The notes under the pieces are model-generated. The model was not told the origin of the DNA. It ran no database searches and saw only the letters and a list, made by a program, of their open reading frames with translations. Positions 47,019 through 58,390 of a stretch of 64,000 nt of DNA are shown here, piece after piece. The first letter of the stretch is position 1. Each line of letters starts with the position of its first letter. The position numbers and the translations under genes are program-made. This DNA comes from Linyphia triangularis (taxonomy: Eukaryota > Arthropoda > Arachnida > Araneae > Linyphiidae): contig OZ021729.1 of the NCBI GenBank assembly GCA_963978545.1, positions 92,844,466 through 92,908,465 on the forward strand, read 5' to 3'.

Positions 47019-47191
47019 GTTGGTTGTATTCAGATTATCTGGCGCAGTCAGCAACACGAGGGTTATAATGCCCTTCGTCATTAGACAAGCCAACATACAT
47101 TTACAAACACCCATGCCTAACACGGGACTCGGAACCCGCAACCTCGCGGTCTAGAAGCTAGCAAGCTAACCACTAAACCGTTTGGTTGGCT
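47019..47191 (-). mobile_element. SINE family A, minus copy with perfect 14-bp duplication
   Basis: Full-length inverse of 39749-39929 with tail ggttggttg first. Target duplication agtttccgttcatg at 47005-47018 and 47192-47205. The B box carries an inserted base (ggttccgagtcc), so pol III activity may be reduced. Confidence 0.92.
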
Positions 47192-47631
47192 AGTTTCCGT
47201 TCATGCTGGAATTAATTGAAGTTACAAGGTAATATTTGTCGTGTAACACAAGTATCAGATACGTCTTCCTCCATGTGGTTGGCTGGGTGTTTTTAAAACA
47301 CAGTTTCAAGTAACTTCAGCAAAGAACGGCAACTCCGATCTGGTGCCTGAACACAACCGATGTCTTAAGGCATCTGCTAATCTTTCGCATGTTACACCTT
47401 ATTTAAGAAACATTTTCTCATCTATTTACATACCTACCAAATTGAACAAAAATCACAAAACCTTAATAGATAATTTTACATAGTTGAGTGTAACGTTTTT
47501 AGTTATTTTAAACCTTTAACTGTTGTGATTAGGGGTGATTTTATATTTTTGGCGCAAAGGCAACACGTGGTCTATACTGCGTCAAACAAAGTGGTGAATA
47601 TCTGTCTAAAATTTAAGAAACATACTATCCG

Positions 47632-47765
47632 GTTGGTTGGTTGGTTGTTTTCAGATTTTCTGACGCCTGTCAGCAACACGAGGGCTATAATGCGCCGAAA
47701 CATTCGTCGTTTGACAAGCCATCATACATTTACAAACACCGATGCCTTACACGGGACTTGAACCC
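47632..47765 (-). mobile_element. SINE family A, 5'-truncated copy with perfect 15-bp duplication
   Basis: The copy begins inside the B box (gggttcaagtcccgt on the minus strand), so the A box is absent, yet it has perfect flanks gaaacatactatccg (47617-47631 and 47766-47780). The truncation is therefore original to the insertion. Confidence 0.92.
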
Positions 47766-48304
47766 GAAACATACTATCCGAAATATTAATATAAAAGTCA
47801 AAGTTTTTAGGGGGTGGAAAGATTCTACAAAAAAATGACTCGCAAACATAGCATCAGAAAAATTCATATAAAAGTCAAAGATTAAATATTTTAAGGGATG
47901 GAAGCATTCTACAACAAATGACTCGCGTTCTGTCAGACCGCATGCAGCAGTTAAAGGTTAGAATGAAAATTTAAAAATATTAAAAATTTATTGAAATTTT
48001 AAATTCCTTCTTTGAAAAAAAAATGTGTGATATCGTATAGAATTTTTAAAAATTTTCATTTTGGCGACAATAAAAGTGTAAAAAATGTTTAATTTTCAAA
48101 ACATTAAAAAATGTTCCATTCAAATTGAGAAATACGTTGAAAATTTTTGACATTTTTCTTTCGTAGTTTTTGAATACACGCTCTTCAAAATTGCTGTTTT
48201 GAGATATTAAAGTTAAAAACAGAATTGATACTTTTTTTTAATTAATAAAATACTTCTAATTCAGCTAGATTGCAACTTTTACAGTGTCAGATTCAGATAT
48301 GTTA

Positions 48305-48307
<3 letters not shown>

Positions 48308-48348
<41 letters not shown>

Positions 48349-48418
48349 ATATTAATTGCAAAATTCTCCCTTCATTTGAGTTTCGAAAGAGAAAAAAAAA
48401 AAAAAAAAAAAAAAAAAA
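48308..48418. repeat. Long T tract and A tract in inverted arrangement
   Basis: 37 T, then 47 bases, then 27 A. They could pair as a hairpin in single-stranded DNA or RNA. They are probably slippage-expanded tails. Confidence 0.8.
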
Positions 48419-49354
48419 CACTCTGAGCTGAAAAGTATATCGTCACAATCGCCCTCGTGGCTAGTCACTTTTTGAAATATAAGGTTTCTGAATGCCCAGA
48501 ATGCAATGAGAAGATATCGATTACTGTTATGGGTTAAAAGTGATTAGCTATTGGGAATATAGACAGCAAATATATTTCTGATATACTTGAAACATAAAAT
48601 TCAAATAACGTCACCTAATGAAATAATGAACATGTTACCGAAAGACAACCTAAAAAGACGCTAGAAAGTTCCTTCTTTTACTATGACTATATAGATGACT
48701 ATATTCTATAGTCATCCCTAATAGGAAGCTATTGCTCTTATCAAGAATGACAAAAAAAAGATATGAAAATTATTTTCCACGCTCTCGTTACGCACCAGCT
48801 TCTTTCTTTTCACAACGTGATTTCAGCCTCGATTTAATTTTCATTAACGACCAAAATCTTTGTAGGATCAGCAAGTAGATAAATACAAAGATGTCCAAAA
48901 TGGTTTTTAGATAAAATAAATAAAGTTTTTAAATCCGTTTCCCCTCTTATAAAATGCATCTTGAATTCGTTGCGCTTTCCCTTCAAATGTGGGATTCATT
49001 TTTATTTGTGAAGACAATGAGGAAATCCGGGATCATTCTTGCAGAAAATGTATCTTTCTTGTTCCGTTCCTATTCACTGATCGAAGGAAAACCAAAACAG
49101 AATCCCTAAAAGCACATTTTCAAACATCCGATTTGAAATCGCTATTTTCATCTCGAACTAGCTAGACTTGATTTTTTTTTTAAATAAGTAAATCAAATAT
49201 GCAGTTAAGTTCAGAATTTTTATTATTTTTTTATTTAAGTTTATTGGTATCGAAATTAAATGAATTATGCGCGTCGTGTATCCGACTCCGAAGATTGTGG
49301 GTCCTCGACAATCACCAAAGATCAGTGTGTACTAGGAAGGTCCTTATTTTTCAA

Positions 49355-49600
49355 ATTTCTTTTTTCTCACATCCTAATTTTTTTCCCTTTGGCTACAAAA
49401 ACGACCAATATTTAAAAGTGATTAACTCAACGAGCTTGAAGTTCGCATCATGTAGCCGCTGTATTGCGCGGGATATTTTCAAATTTCTTTATTTTTACCA
49501 CCTAATTTGTTTCCTTTGACGGATTATTATGGCGATTTTTTAAAAAATTAAAAGTGATTGACCCTACGAGCTTGAAATTCGCATCCTAAAGCCGCAATTA
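49355..49600 (+). repeat. Two-unit diverged tandem repeat
   Basis: Shared blocks: tttcaaatttctttttt or tttatttttac, cctaattt, ccctttg, aaaagtgatt, acgagcttgaa, ttcgcatc, gccgc. Unit about 125-130 bases. Confidence 0.65.
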
Positions 49601-50559
49601 CTGTGACCATTTCACTTGTAAGAGTCCACCCTCCCTACAAACTGCACACACGCATGAAAAAACGGAAATTAAAAAAATTTAAATTGAGAACTTAAACGAA
49701 GAATTAAATGTTTTCCACAATACAGTTGTGAGTAAAAAAATAATGATGTGGTGAAAATATATTAAAATAAGATCGTCTCTTGTTACGTTATGAAAAGCAC
49801 TCCCGATGAATCCATATCCCGGCTGAAGATTTTTAAGTTTTGCCCCATTATATATTAATCCATTTAAAACTATACTCTAAAATACTCGTACATATATTTC
49901 GAACTTCTTAATAAAAACTAAAGGACTGTTTGTATTTTCAATTCCCCAAATTTTTGCTTTTTTGTTGTGGAGATAGGTAAAAATACCCCCCTAAATTTTA
50001 TTGTCGCATTATTCGAAATTTCAAATTCTGAAGACTTTAATTTCGAAGTCTGAATAAAGTATCACCTTTTAAATAATTTTTTATAATTTGAAACAATTTT
50101 AGTAGACATTGTCTTTCACCAGATTATAAAACTAACTGTTCTATAAGAATTCTTATCGACAAAGAAACCTTGACAACATTCAAGCTTGGAGGTTAATAGA
50201 ATACTTTTCATTAAAGTTAAAATGCTTTCACTCTATACACTACTTTGAATGCTACAAATATAATTGTTGTCATTTCTGAAGATACCTTTCGCATTTCAGT
50301 GTTCTATGACTTATTTTAGACAAGATAATTCAAACAACGAACAATTAATTTATCCACGACATTTACGTGGATATTTCTTGGTTTGATTCCTAACGGTTTT
50401 GCATGCACTCACTCATGCATCACTATCTCTGAATGCCTTAGACATAATCCAAAATCTGTAAAATTAGTTCTTTAGTGGATAAACTAAAAGAAGAAATACT
50501 CACATTTACATATTGAGAGCCAAACATTAGTAATTGTTATGATAATCAAGACTACTCTA

Positions 50560-50729
50560 GGTTGGTTTCTATGTTCAACAACCTATTTTTAAACGCAATG
50601 ACGACTATTCAGGCCAGGACCTACAGCTTAACGTGGATTCCGAACCACAACGATCATCCATGTCTAACTCTGTATTCGAATGCGGCACTTTTGGCATGAG
50701 AGCGCTAACGTCACAGACATCAGGTGTTC
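50560..50729 (-). mobile_element. SINE family B copy with 13-bp duplication
   Basis: Minus-strand tRNA-like start, body with acgttaagctgtaggtcct, and tail ending ccaacc. Target duplication caagactactcta at 50547-50559 and 50730-50742. About 170 bp. Confidence 0.8.
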
Positions 50730-51683
50730 CAAGACTACTCTATAGGTAATGCTAAATGAGTAAAGTTATATTATTGATGACGAAGAGGAAGGGAACGAAT
50801 TTGTTAAATATACTGATGTAAAGAAGTGTAATTTTTATATTTGAGGTTTTTTTTTACAATAGTGATACAATAAAATACGCACTCGCAAATATTGGGAACT
50901 ATTTAAATTTTACAAACACCTGTTGACAAAACCTTTCACTAAAGTCTATTGCAAGATATTGTTTACGAAGCTGAACATAATTAAAAGTTGTCTTTGGGCT
51001 CGATTAGTTAATGAACATTTAGAAGTTTTGTAATGATCACTGAGAAAGAATGCTCAATCGATATCGAAGTTATCATTAATAGGACATGAGAAGGCAGATC
51101 TGAAAAGTGGTTTCTTGCTTTTAAAATGATGATCATAATATGCAATTAAGTAGAACTGGTGTCCTTTTTATTCATCATTGTGTAAAATTTATTTTTGGTC
51201 CTGTACAACGTACCTTGCAATGGGTATCAATAAATTCTGTTCATTTGTATTCGTCTAAGAAGAGAAAGGTCTACCTGTAGGCACACACACAGTGATCCCG
51301 GAATAGTTTGATGGGTGTGAGAGGGCACCCTCTAGAACTCTCTTGAGTGACCCTTGTACCTTACATAAACAAGGTCAAATACAAACATTTTTTGCAGAAT
51401 GGCCCATTCAGAAAGGGGTATAAAAGGGATGAAATTTTAGTACACTTATAAGAGTGGTAGAAATCTGATATCTCTGGGGACTTCCCATATGCAAGCCTCC
51501 CAGTGAATTTTGAAGTAGGAAAAGTAGGACATTTTTGCTGTAAAGTAGGAAAAGTAAGATTTGTTTTCCTTAAAGTAGGAAACAAACAAAAATGTCTATT
51601 TCAAATGCATACTAATTTGTCGACAATATTTTAATTTTAAAATGAACATTCTAGAGATCGACTGAAATGCACATTAAATATAA

Positions 51684-52745
51684 TCTATAATAATAAAACA
51701 AGCTGTGTGTCTGTCTGTGGCTCTATAGAAACCTACTTAAAATTGGAGTAGAGCTCTGAAATTTTCAGTATAAGTAGTTTTAGCCTTCCAATTGTATACA
51801 TCACAAACAGAATGTTAAAATTTTAATTAGTTCTTTTTTAATTAATCAATAAATATGTTACAAAACGATATCTAATAAGGCTACAGTTCTGAAATTTTCA
51901 ACATAAGTAGTTTTGGCCATTTAATCGGACTTTTAAAAAACAGAATTTTAAATTTTTATTTTGTTCTTTTTTAATTAATTAATAAACATTTTACAAAATG
52001 ATTACTAAGGGCTACAGCTCTGAAATTTTCAGCATAAGAAGTTTTGGCCTTTTAATTGAACTTTTGAAAAACTGAATTTTAAATTTTTATTTTGTCCTTT
52101 TTTAATTAATTTTTTTAATTAATTAATAAACATTTTACAAAATGACTACTAATAGGGCTACAGCTCTGAAATTTTCAACATAAGTAGTTTTGGCCTGCTA
52201 ATTGGACTTTTGAAAAACGGAATTTAAAATTTTTATTTAGTTTCTTTTTAATTAATTAATATTTTACAAAACGATTTCTAATAGGGCTACAGCTCTAAAA
52301 TTTTCAACATAAATAATTTTGGCCTTCTAATGGGATTTTAGAAAAACAGAATTTTAAACTTTTGTTTAGTTCGTTTTTAATTAATTTTTTTAATTAATTA
52401 ATATATATATTACAAAACGATTTCAAATAGGGCTACAGCTTTAAAATTTTCAACATAAATAGTTGTGAACTTCTAATTAGATTTTTAAAAAACAGAATTT
52501 AACATTTAATTTTTTTTTTTTTTAATTAATTAACAAATATTTTACAAAACGATTTGTAATTGGGCTACATTTCTGAAATTTTTAACACAAGTAGTTGTGG
52601 CCTTCTAATTTGACTGACAAAAAGGATGTTAAAATTTTAATTTGTTTTTCAATTAATTTTTTCACAAAAAGCGACTTCGAATAGGCCTAGATCTCTGAAA
52701 GTTTCAACATAAGTTGCCAATTCTGTGTTAATTTTTAGCATTTTC
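51684..52745 (+). mobile_element. Helitron-like 5' end followed by minisatellite
   Basis: Starts TCTATAATAATAAAACAAGC and gtgtgtctgtctgtggc, then a minisatellite. The corresponding repeat units and a Helitron-like 3' end are at 55890-56348, so the two may be the halves of one element of about 4.7 kb split by later insertions. The class is inferred. Confidence 0.5.
51749..52745 (+). repeat. Minisatellite, about eight units of 125-145 bp
   Basis: Units carry gggctacagctctgaaattt, tcaacataagtagttttggc, cttctaattggacttttg and ttttttaattaattaat, then acaaaacgattt. Starts near 51749, 51880, 52011, 52156, 52287, 52431, 52563 and 52688. Confidence 0.88.
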
Positions 52746-53137
52746 AATATCAATGTGACAGAGGTAAATATTAGCTTATTATAATAAAATTTAACACATT
52801 GTCAAAATTGGTCATAAGGAAAAACCTTTGAATGTGTACAATGCAACCCGAAGAAATTTCACTTTTTCAAATTTTTTAATTTTTTTTATCTTTTTAACAA
52901 CTTCAGGCTCGTTGCGGCAAGGGTTAATATTAATTTATCGGAATGAAATTTGGCACACTATCCAAATAGGTCAAAAGGGAAAAAATGAGAGGGTGAGATC
53001 GGAAGAAATTTAATTTTTGACCTCATATAAGGACCAGCCTAGTGTGTGGGGGCTGGTGCACAATAAATCGGCCTCAATGTCCTCTCGCTAGTGAGGTGGG
53101 GCAGGGAAGAAAATTTCGATCTCGTATTCCTCTAGGT

Positions 53138-54052
53138 CAGCGTACGCCACTAACTTTTAGAGACGGGCCGCATGACTTATGTTGGAACTTTCCACGGGCC
53201 GCAGATTTATACCGAATACGCCAATAAACATATTGCTTTACTACATATGTTGAATGTTAGAAATGTGATAATTACTAAAAAGCCAACGTTATAAAACAAT
53301 TTTGAAAACTGAAACAATAATTTAACTTTTTTATATTAATAAAATAACAATTGATATTTGATTCTTGTTTCAAATAATTAAAAAAAAAAAAATCTTTACA
53401 TCGTAAATCAAAGTCATAAAAAAAGTTAATCTTTTGTGACAATATTACAATGCGACTTGACATAAACTCATAATCAATAAATATATTTAAACCATACCTC
53501 CTTAATCTTTCATTTTAGTCGATGTTAATTGCGAGACGATGACGGCCTGTCCGCTTTTCACTATCTACTTTGCTTTTAAAACTAATTTTCGACGCTATTA
53601 TCGCACTGGAGTCATAGAGATCATGATTCTTTTTTTCACGTCAAAACAAAAGAGGCCAGTATGCATTAAAACACCCAACTCCTGCCCATCACATTCAGAA
53701 AAGCAGAAATCGAATTGTGCCATTCACGAATCAAAGGGGTAGGGTATCATAAGTACAAAACTAAGCAATGCGAAGGATTGCGTCATGGTAATAATTCAAA
53801 CTATTGCTTTTTTATTTTTTTTCGTTTGCAGTCTCAGAGAAAAAAAAAGGGGGGGGGGGGAAAGAGGCATTTTTAGACTTAAACTGACGCGGGCCACTTA
53901 ATGGAAAACTCGGTTTTTGGTAGTAAACGCATACTATTGCAGATAAATTAAAATTATTTCCGCAAAATTCGATTTTTGCTCTTTTGCACTGCCGGCGGGC
54001 CGGAGAAAAAGCTGTCGCGGGCCGCATCCGGCCCGCCTAGTGGCTAACGCTG
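53138..54052. mobile_element. hAT-like element, 915 bp, 8-bp duplication with one mismatch
   Basis: The left end CAGCGTACGCCACTAACTTT, then gggccgcat; the right end gcgggccgcatccggcccgc then CTAGTGGCTAACGCTG. The flanks ctctaggt (53130-53137) and ctctagat (54053-54060) are an 8-bp duplication with one difference. The GGGCCGC-rich ends resemble a widespread hAT type. The interior is AT-rich without a transposase. Poly-G at 53849-53860. Confidence 0.82.
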
Positions 54053-54364
54053 CTCTAGATGCTCAAAATTACTAGACATATATGGCTGTGTTTAGCACTT
54101 TAAAAGTGACAGAAATAGACAGTCGGAGCTACCAAACAAAAAGTTTAACTTACTACGAAATCCTTCACAACTCGGCTGTATTTATTATGCAGAAGAGCAC
54201 TTTTCAGGTGGAGTCACCAAAGTAAATGTTTATTTTGCCCTTCAAGAAATCATCAACAAAGGGAACACTCAATTATGAACACATTTATTTAATACGGAAA
54301 TAATTCATTGTACTTAAAAATCCTTAGCATTAACTTTGTGTTCGGCTGCCGTGTAACTTCGCGG

Positions 54365-55480
54365 AGGTTTAATTCACTCACTTGCCGTCATCTGATCGGT
54401 TTGAAACTTGGCAAATATATTCGATGACAATGCATTCCATCCAAATTTTGGGTGCTATTACTGTAATTAAAAGGTCGCTTTTATACACGTTTTTATAATC
54501 GTTTTGGAATATTAATAAAGTCCATTCAACCGATCATTGTTCTTTCCTGATGGCAAAATTATTTTCCTCGTAATAGATAATTAGACGCGAATGCATAAAT
54601 TTATTAAGGAGCCTCAATTCAACGTTGCGTAGTAACGCTGTAAGTGAAAGAACCGATCATTGTTGAAACTCTTTCTTGTTCCCAAAATTATTTTAATAAT
54701 AAAAGTTATTTGGACACGAATGAATAAATTCACGTTCATTTTCAATAAATGAATTTTGAAACATCTGATGTTTCTAAGATTTACAATTAAAATATTAAGC
54801 AATCGCAGAATGAGTGTAAAAAGTGTTAGTCTATTTTAATGAATATATAAGCAATGCGGGATTTATTTTGTTTTAGTGATTATATGTATGAATGAAATGT
54901 TAAGAAGTTGCTCTTCTCAGGATGTCTTTCCCGGCCAATTGTGAGCCTGCAGTTCGTCGACCACAATCATGGGATTAAGGCGAGTGTGTATGTTCGCGCC
55001 CTATTAGAGGATTACCACCACAGATCGTTAACCTCCCTCCTTTCATTAAGACTGCCCACAAAAGCTCACTTTTGCCGAGCATTTCGAGAAAAAGTTTATA
55101 TTAAAAACGAAGTTTTTAATATAAATCCTTTATATACGTTGCCCATTTTTATATTCGTTAACACAGAGTTGTAAACAGCGCGTGCTTGGTGTCTAATTTT
55201 AAATAATATCAATAACAGCCAAATAAATAGCAAACTACGTCTCAACATTTATTTAATACAAATGAATGTGACTCTATGCACTCTCATACAAATATTTTTT
55301 TTATTTATTCTGATTAAAACAATCTTGGCAACAATAAAGAGTTTCAACAATGATCGGTTAAATGGGATTCCAAAATGGTATAAAAACGTGTGTAAAAGCA
55401 AGATTTTAGTGACATGGACTGACGTTGACTTTCTGTTTCAACAAGATCAGATGACGGCAATTTGGCTCCCGTAGATTTGT
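54365..55480. repeat. Family 6 inverted pair
   Basis: Left part 54375-54740 and right part 55265-55475 are diverged inverses, for example ttgccgtcatctgatc against gatcagatgacggcaa, and aaccgatcattgttgaaact against gtttcaacaatgatcggtt. Related pieces lie at 30130-30430 and 60200-60300. No coding. Confidence 0.65.
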
Positions 55481-55740
55481 CACACACACAAAATCTATAT
55501 TAATATAAAGGATTTAATAAAATAGGAACAATTATTCCGGAAGTTTTTCTCCGGAGAACAAAAATGTTGAGTTGATCTCCCAGAAATAAGGATTGTATTT
55601 AAACATAGTTATGTATTCAGGAGGAGCTCTTCCAATTAGTCGCGCCAATTGTGATCAACAATTTTGGCTCTTTTTTTCGACAGCAAACAGATAAGAAGTA
55701 TAAAAAGAAGAGTTACTTAATGTTACTTTGTGAGGAAAAT

Positions 55741-55880
55741 CTAGGGGTATAGAACATCGCACTACTTTCAATAACACTATAATACTGAATTGCTCCATTT
55801 ACCGTTTTTATGTTTTCATCAATCATTTAGAAAAAATTACCAGTTTGGCGATATTTTTTTGTGATAATTCTTAGTAATAA
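55741..55880 (-). repeat. Family 1 repeat, terminal fragment
   Basis: Starts ctaggggtatagaacatcgc and actactttcaataacac like other minus copies, but stops after about 140 bases where the Helitron-like 3' segment begins. Confidence 0.65.
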
Positions 55881-55889
55881 TAATTCAAG

Positions 55890-56348
55890 TAGTTTTGACA
55901 TTCTAATTGGACTATTGAGAAAAAGAAGTTTAAAATTTTAATTTCATTTTTGATTAATTTTTTTAATTAATATTTTAACTAAAGGAACTTCTAATAGGCC
56001 TAGAGCTCTGAAAGTTTCAACGTAAGTAGTTTTGGCCTTCTAATTTTGCTTTCCACAAACACGTGTTAAAATAACATTAAAGAGGTATTGTATTATTGTA
56101 TTAACGGTGTTGTTGTTTTTTTGTCGACCAGGGGAGAGACTTCTAATATTGAGGTTTTGCTTAGCAATTATAGATTTTAGTGAGTGAAGCTAGCTTATGC
56201 TTACCCAACAATTAACCTTCCTGCGAGCGAAGAGCCAAAAAACTGGGACCTATACACCAATGACAGATTTCCGCAACGCGAGGCCTCACAGCAAGCTAAA
56301 ATCTTGCACATGTTAAAATTTCGTAGTGAAGCACGGGTATTCAGCTAT
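55890..56348 (+). mobile_element. Helitron-like 3' end with two minisatellite units
   Basis: It holds two units of the 51.7-52.7 kb minisatellite (aagtagttttggccttctaa) and ends gtagtgaagcacgggtattc then agctat before T. The end shares cacgggtattcagc with the element ending at 26065. The terminal CTAT differs by one base from CTAG. Confidence 0.5.
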
Positions 56349-56374
56349 TAAGTAATAATATCCGCCTTTTCTTA

Positions 56375-56936
56375 ATCACTCTTATGAGTCTTGACGTCAT
56401 GAAGTTTGAAAGTTCCTTCAGAATGTCCTTGGACATTTTTATCTTGGATTTTTCGATGAGGTTATGAGTTATTTTTTCTTTGGATATTGAATACTACTTT
56501 TGTATACTTTGTGTGCCAGAGTAGCCCACAGATTTTCTATTTGATTAAAGTACAACAAGATTCAGTTTTTCAAGTAGTTTCACGAAATTAGCATCAAACC
56601 ATGATTTTGAAGTTTGAGAAACATGTATTATGTCATTGTTATGCTGGAACAACTAGTCTCCACTCGTAATTAACGGTGCTTCTAGTAAAAGATTATTGGC
56701 AATTATATCAGCATAACTCTCAGAATTCATTCTACCTAGCACAAAAACTATTGGAGTACTTCCCTCAATTGCAAAACCTCCACAGACAATTATTGAGAAA
56801 TTTCTTTTTCTGTACGGAGATCATACCGGAAGTATCGAAAACCACTTTTTTTCATCGCAACATCATCCTACCTTTTCAACCCATCCTATAAACTTTTATC
56901 CTATAAAGCGGCCATGACAAAAGTTTTCCATAAAGA

Positions 56937-56970
<34 letters not shown>

Positions 56971-57230
56971 TTTTTTTTTTTTTTGTAAAACACTTAGAAC
57001 AGTTTGAGCACTGCATCGTAAGTTTAATTCCCGTTTAAATTCTATTGATGTTTGTTTTTTGGAACGAGCTCGCCTTATTATCATTGTTTTTTCACGCAAA
57101 GGAACAGAAGATAGCCTACCTATATGTTTATGCCGTTTATATTTGCCAGGATTTTTAAGAAATTTATAAAAGGCCGTTCTCTCTCTCGATCTCTTCAGCT
57201 ATGTCGCATTTTAAAGTGCAGCAAATCATG
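56375..57230 (-). pseudogene. Tc3-like transposase fossil split by a T tract
   Basis: On the minus strand, frames from about 57200 give KSWQI- and, in the open frame 57099-56985, MREKTMIIRRARSKK and TSIEFKRELNLRCSAQTVL, matching the second helix-turn-helix region of Tc3-type transposases (RELNLxCSxxTV). After T-rich tracts (56938-56960, 56967-56983) come IIVCGGFAIEGSTPIVFVLG and RMNSESYADIIANNLL. A stop, then LFQHNNDIIHVS replaces the usual FQQDNxPxH, so the second catalytic aspartate is not conserved. Then SWFDAN and NQIENLWATLAHKVY, which retains the glutamate. There are several stops and frameshifts. Terminal repeats were not identified. Confidence 0.75.
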
Positions 57231-58390
57231 AAATTTCAAAATCAACCACTTCCGCTTTCTGGAACTACGAAAGTTTAATACCAACTGACATGACTGAAAA
57301 AATAGAATACAAAGTTCCCAATCACTCACAGAGCGTTTATATCGTCTGGGAGAACCGTGTGCAGAACAAAAAAACATATAAAGTTTACTTTTTAGAACAC
57401 ACAAATGCAGTTGTCCTTATAATTTTGTCCACAACACATGGCTGTCTAAATACAAAATACATTTTAAGAATATAAATCTCCCATTTATTTCCATAAATAA
57501 GAAATGCGTCATCTATGATTGGTTTTTAGCCATAAAATTTACATAATTTTCCGACCAACTGCAGCCAAGATTTGGCGACTTTTCCCTAGTCCTTATAGTT
57601 TTGACCACCACTGTACATTCACGTTCATTTTTACTTTCAATTACCCATATGATACCCATATATAGGATAATGAAAGTGTAGCATTCGGTAAAAAAAAAAA
57701 AAAAAAAAAAAAAAGATTTTTTTTTTTTTGCATCTCTCCACGTTTTGGAACATCTTGATTGATTTCAAAAATGTGATCTATAAAAAATGTCTGTGTGTGT
57801 ATATATATATGTGTCTGTGGTCAGCATAACTCCCGAACAAATTGACCTACGATGTTCAAATTTAGTATGAGGGTTAGCGGCGGATATGGGATCTACCATT
57901 AAAGTTTTCGTTAAAATCGAACATGTGCATAAGGTAGCTGTCACTGAAAAAATCATGTTTTTCAATGATTGCTAAGAAACGGCTCTAACGATTTTGATAC
58001 AAATCGCTATGCTAATGCCTCTTAACACTTAAATCCCAACCCGCCTTGTAGAAAAATTCCCAGTCAGTCGCCTTTTTGTCGAGTCCAGGAGAATACGGAT
58101 ATTTCAAACTGTGGTGAATCTTCCCTGCAGTGGTTGTTTGAAGCGTGACGGTCCTCCACAATAGGCTATTGTGGAGCATGTAAAGGGGAGCCATGGGTTA
58201 AAGAGTACTCATTGTCAAACTGCCCCACGCTTTGGACACTGAGTAAAATAGTCGGAGAATTTTCTTGTATGCGTATCTTGTCAAATACTTAGCGGGGGCG
58301 TTTCATTCATTGATCAGATGCCGACTATTTTCTCCGACATATCAAGTAAGTGACCCAACGCACAACCCTATTGCAAGTTGTAGACATATA

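Larger units (their letters stand above)
47800..51660. other. No gene; poly-T/poly-A hairpin, diverged tandem duplication
   Basis: A run of 37 T (48308-48344) faces a run of 27 A (48392-48418). A tandem duplication of about 130 bases lies at 49355-49600 (gagcttgaagttcgcatcat and gagcttgaaattcgcatcct). The word aaagtaggaaa occurs three times at 51510-51583. No coding recognised. Confidence 0.5.

Noticed and set aside
51730..52745. CRISPR or centromeric satellite
   Set aside because: Only about eight diverged units, bounded by Helitron-like sequence; better seen as an element-internal minisatellite.
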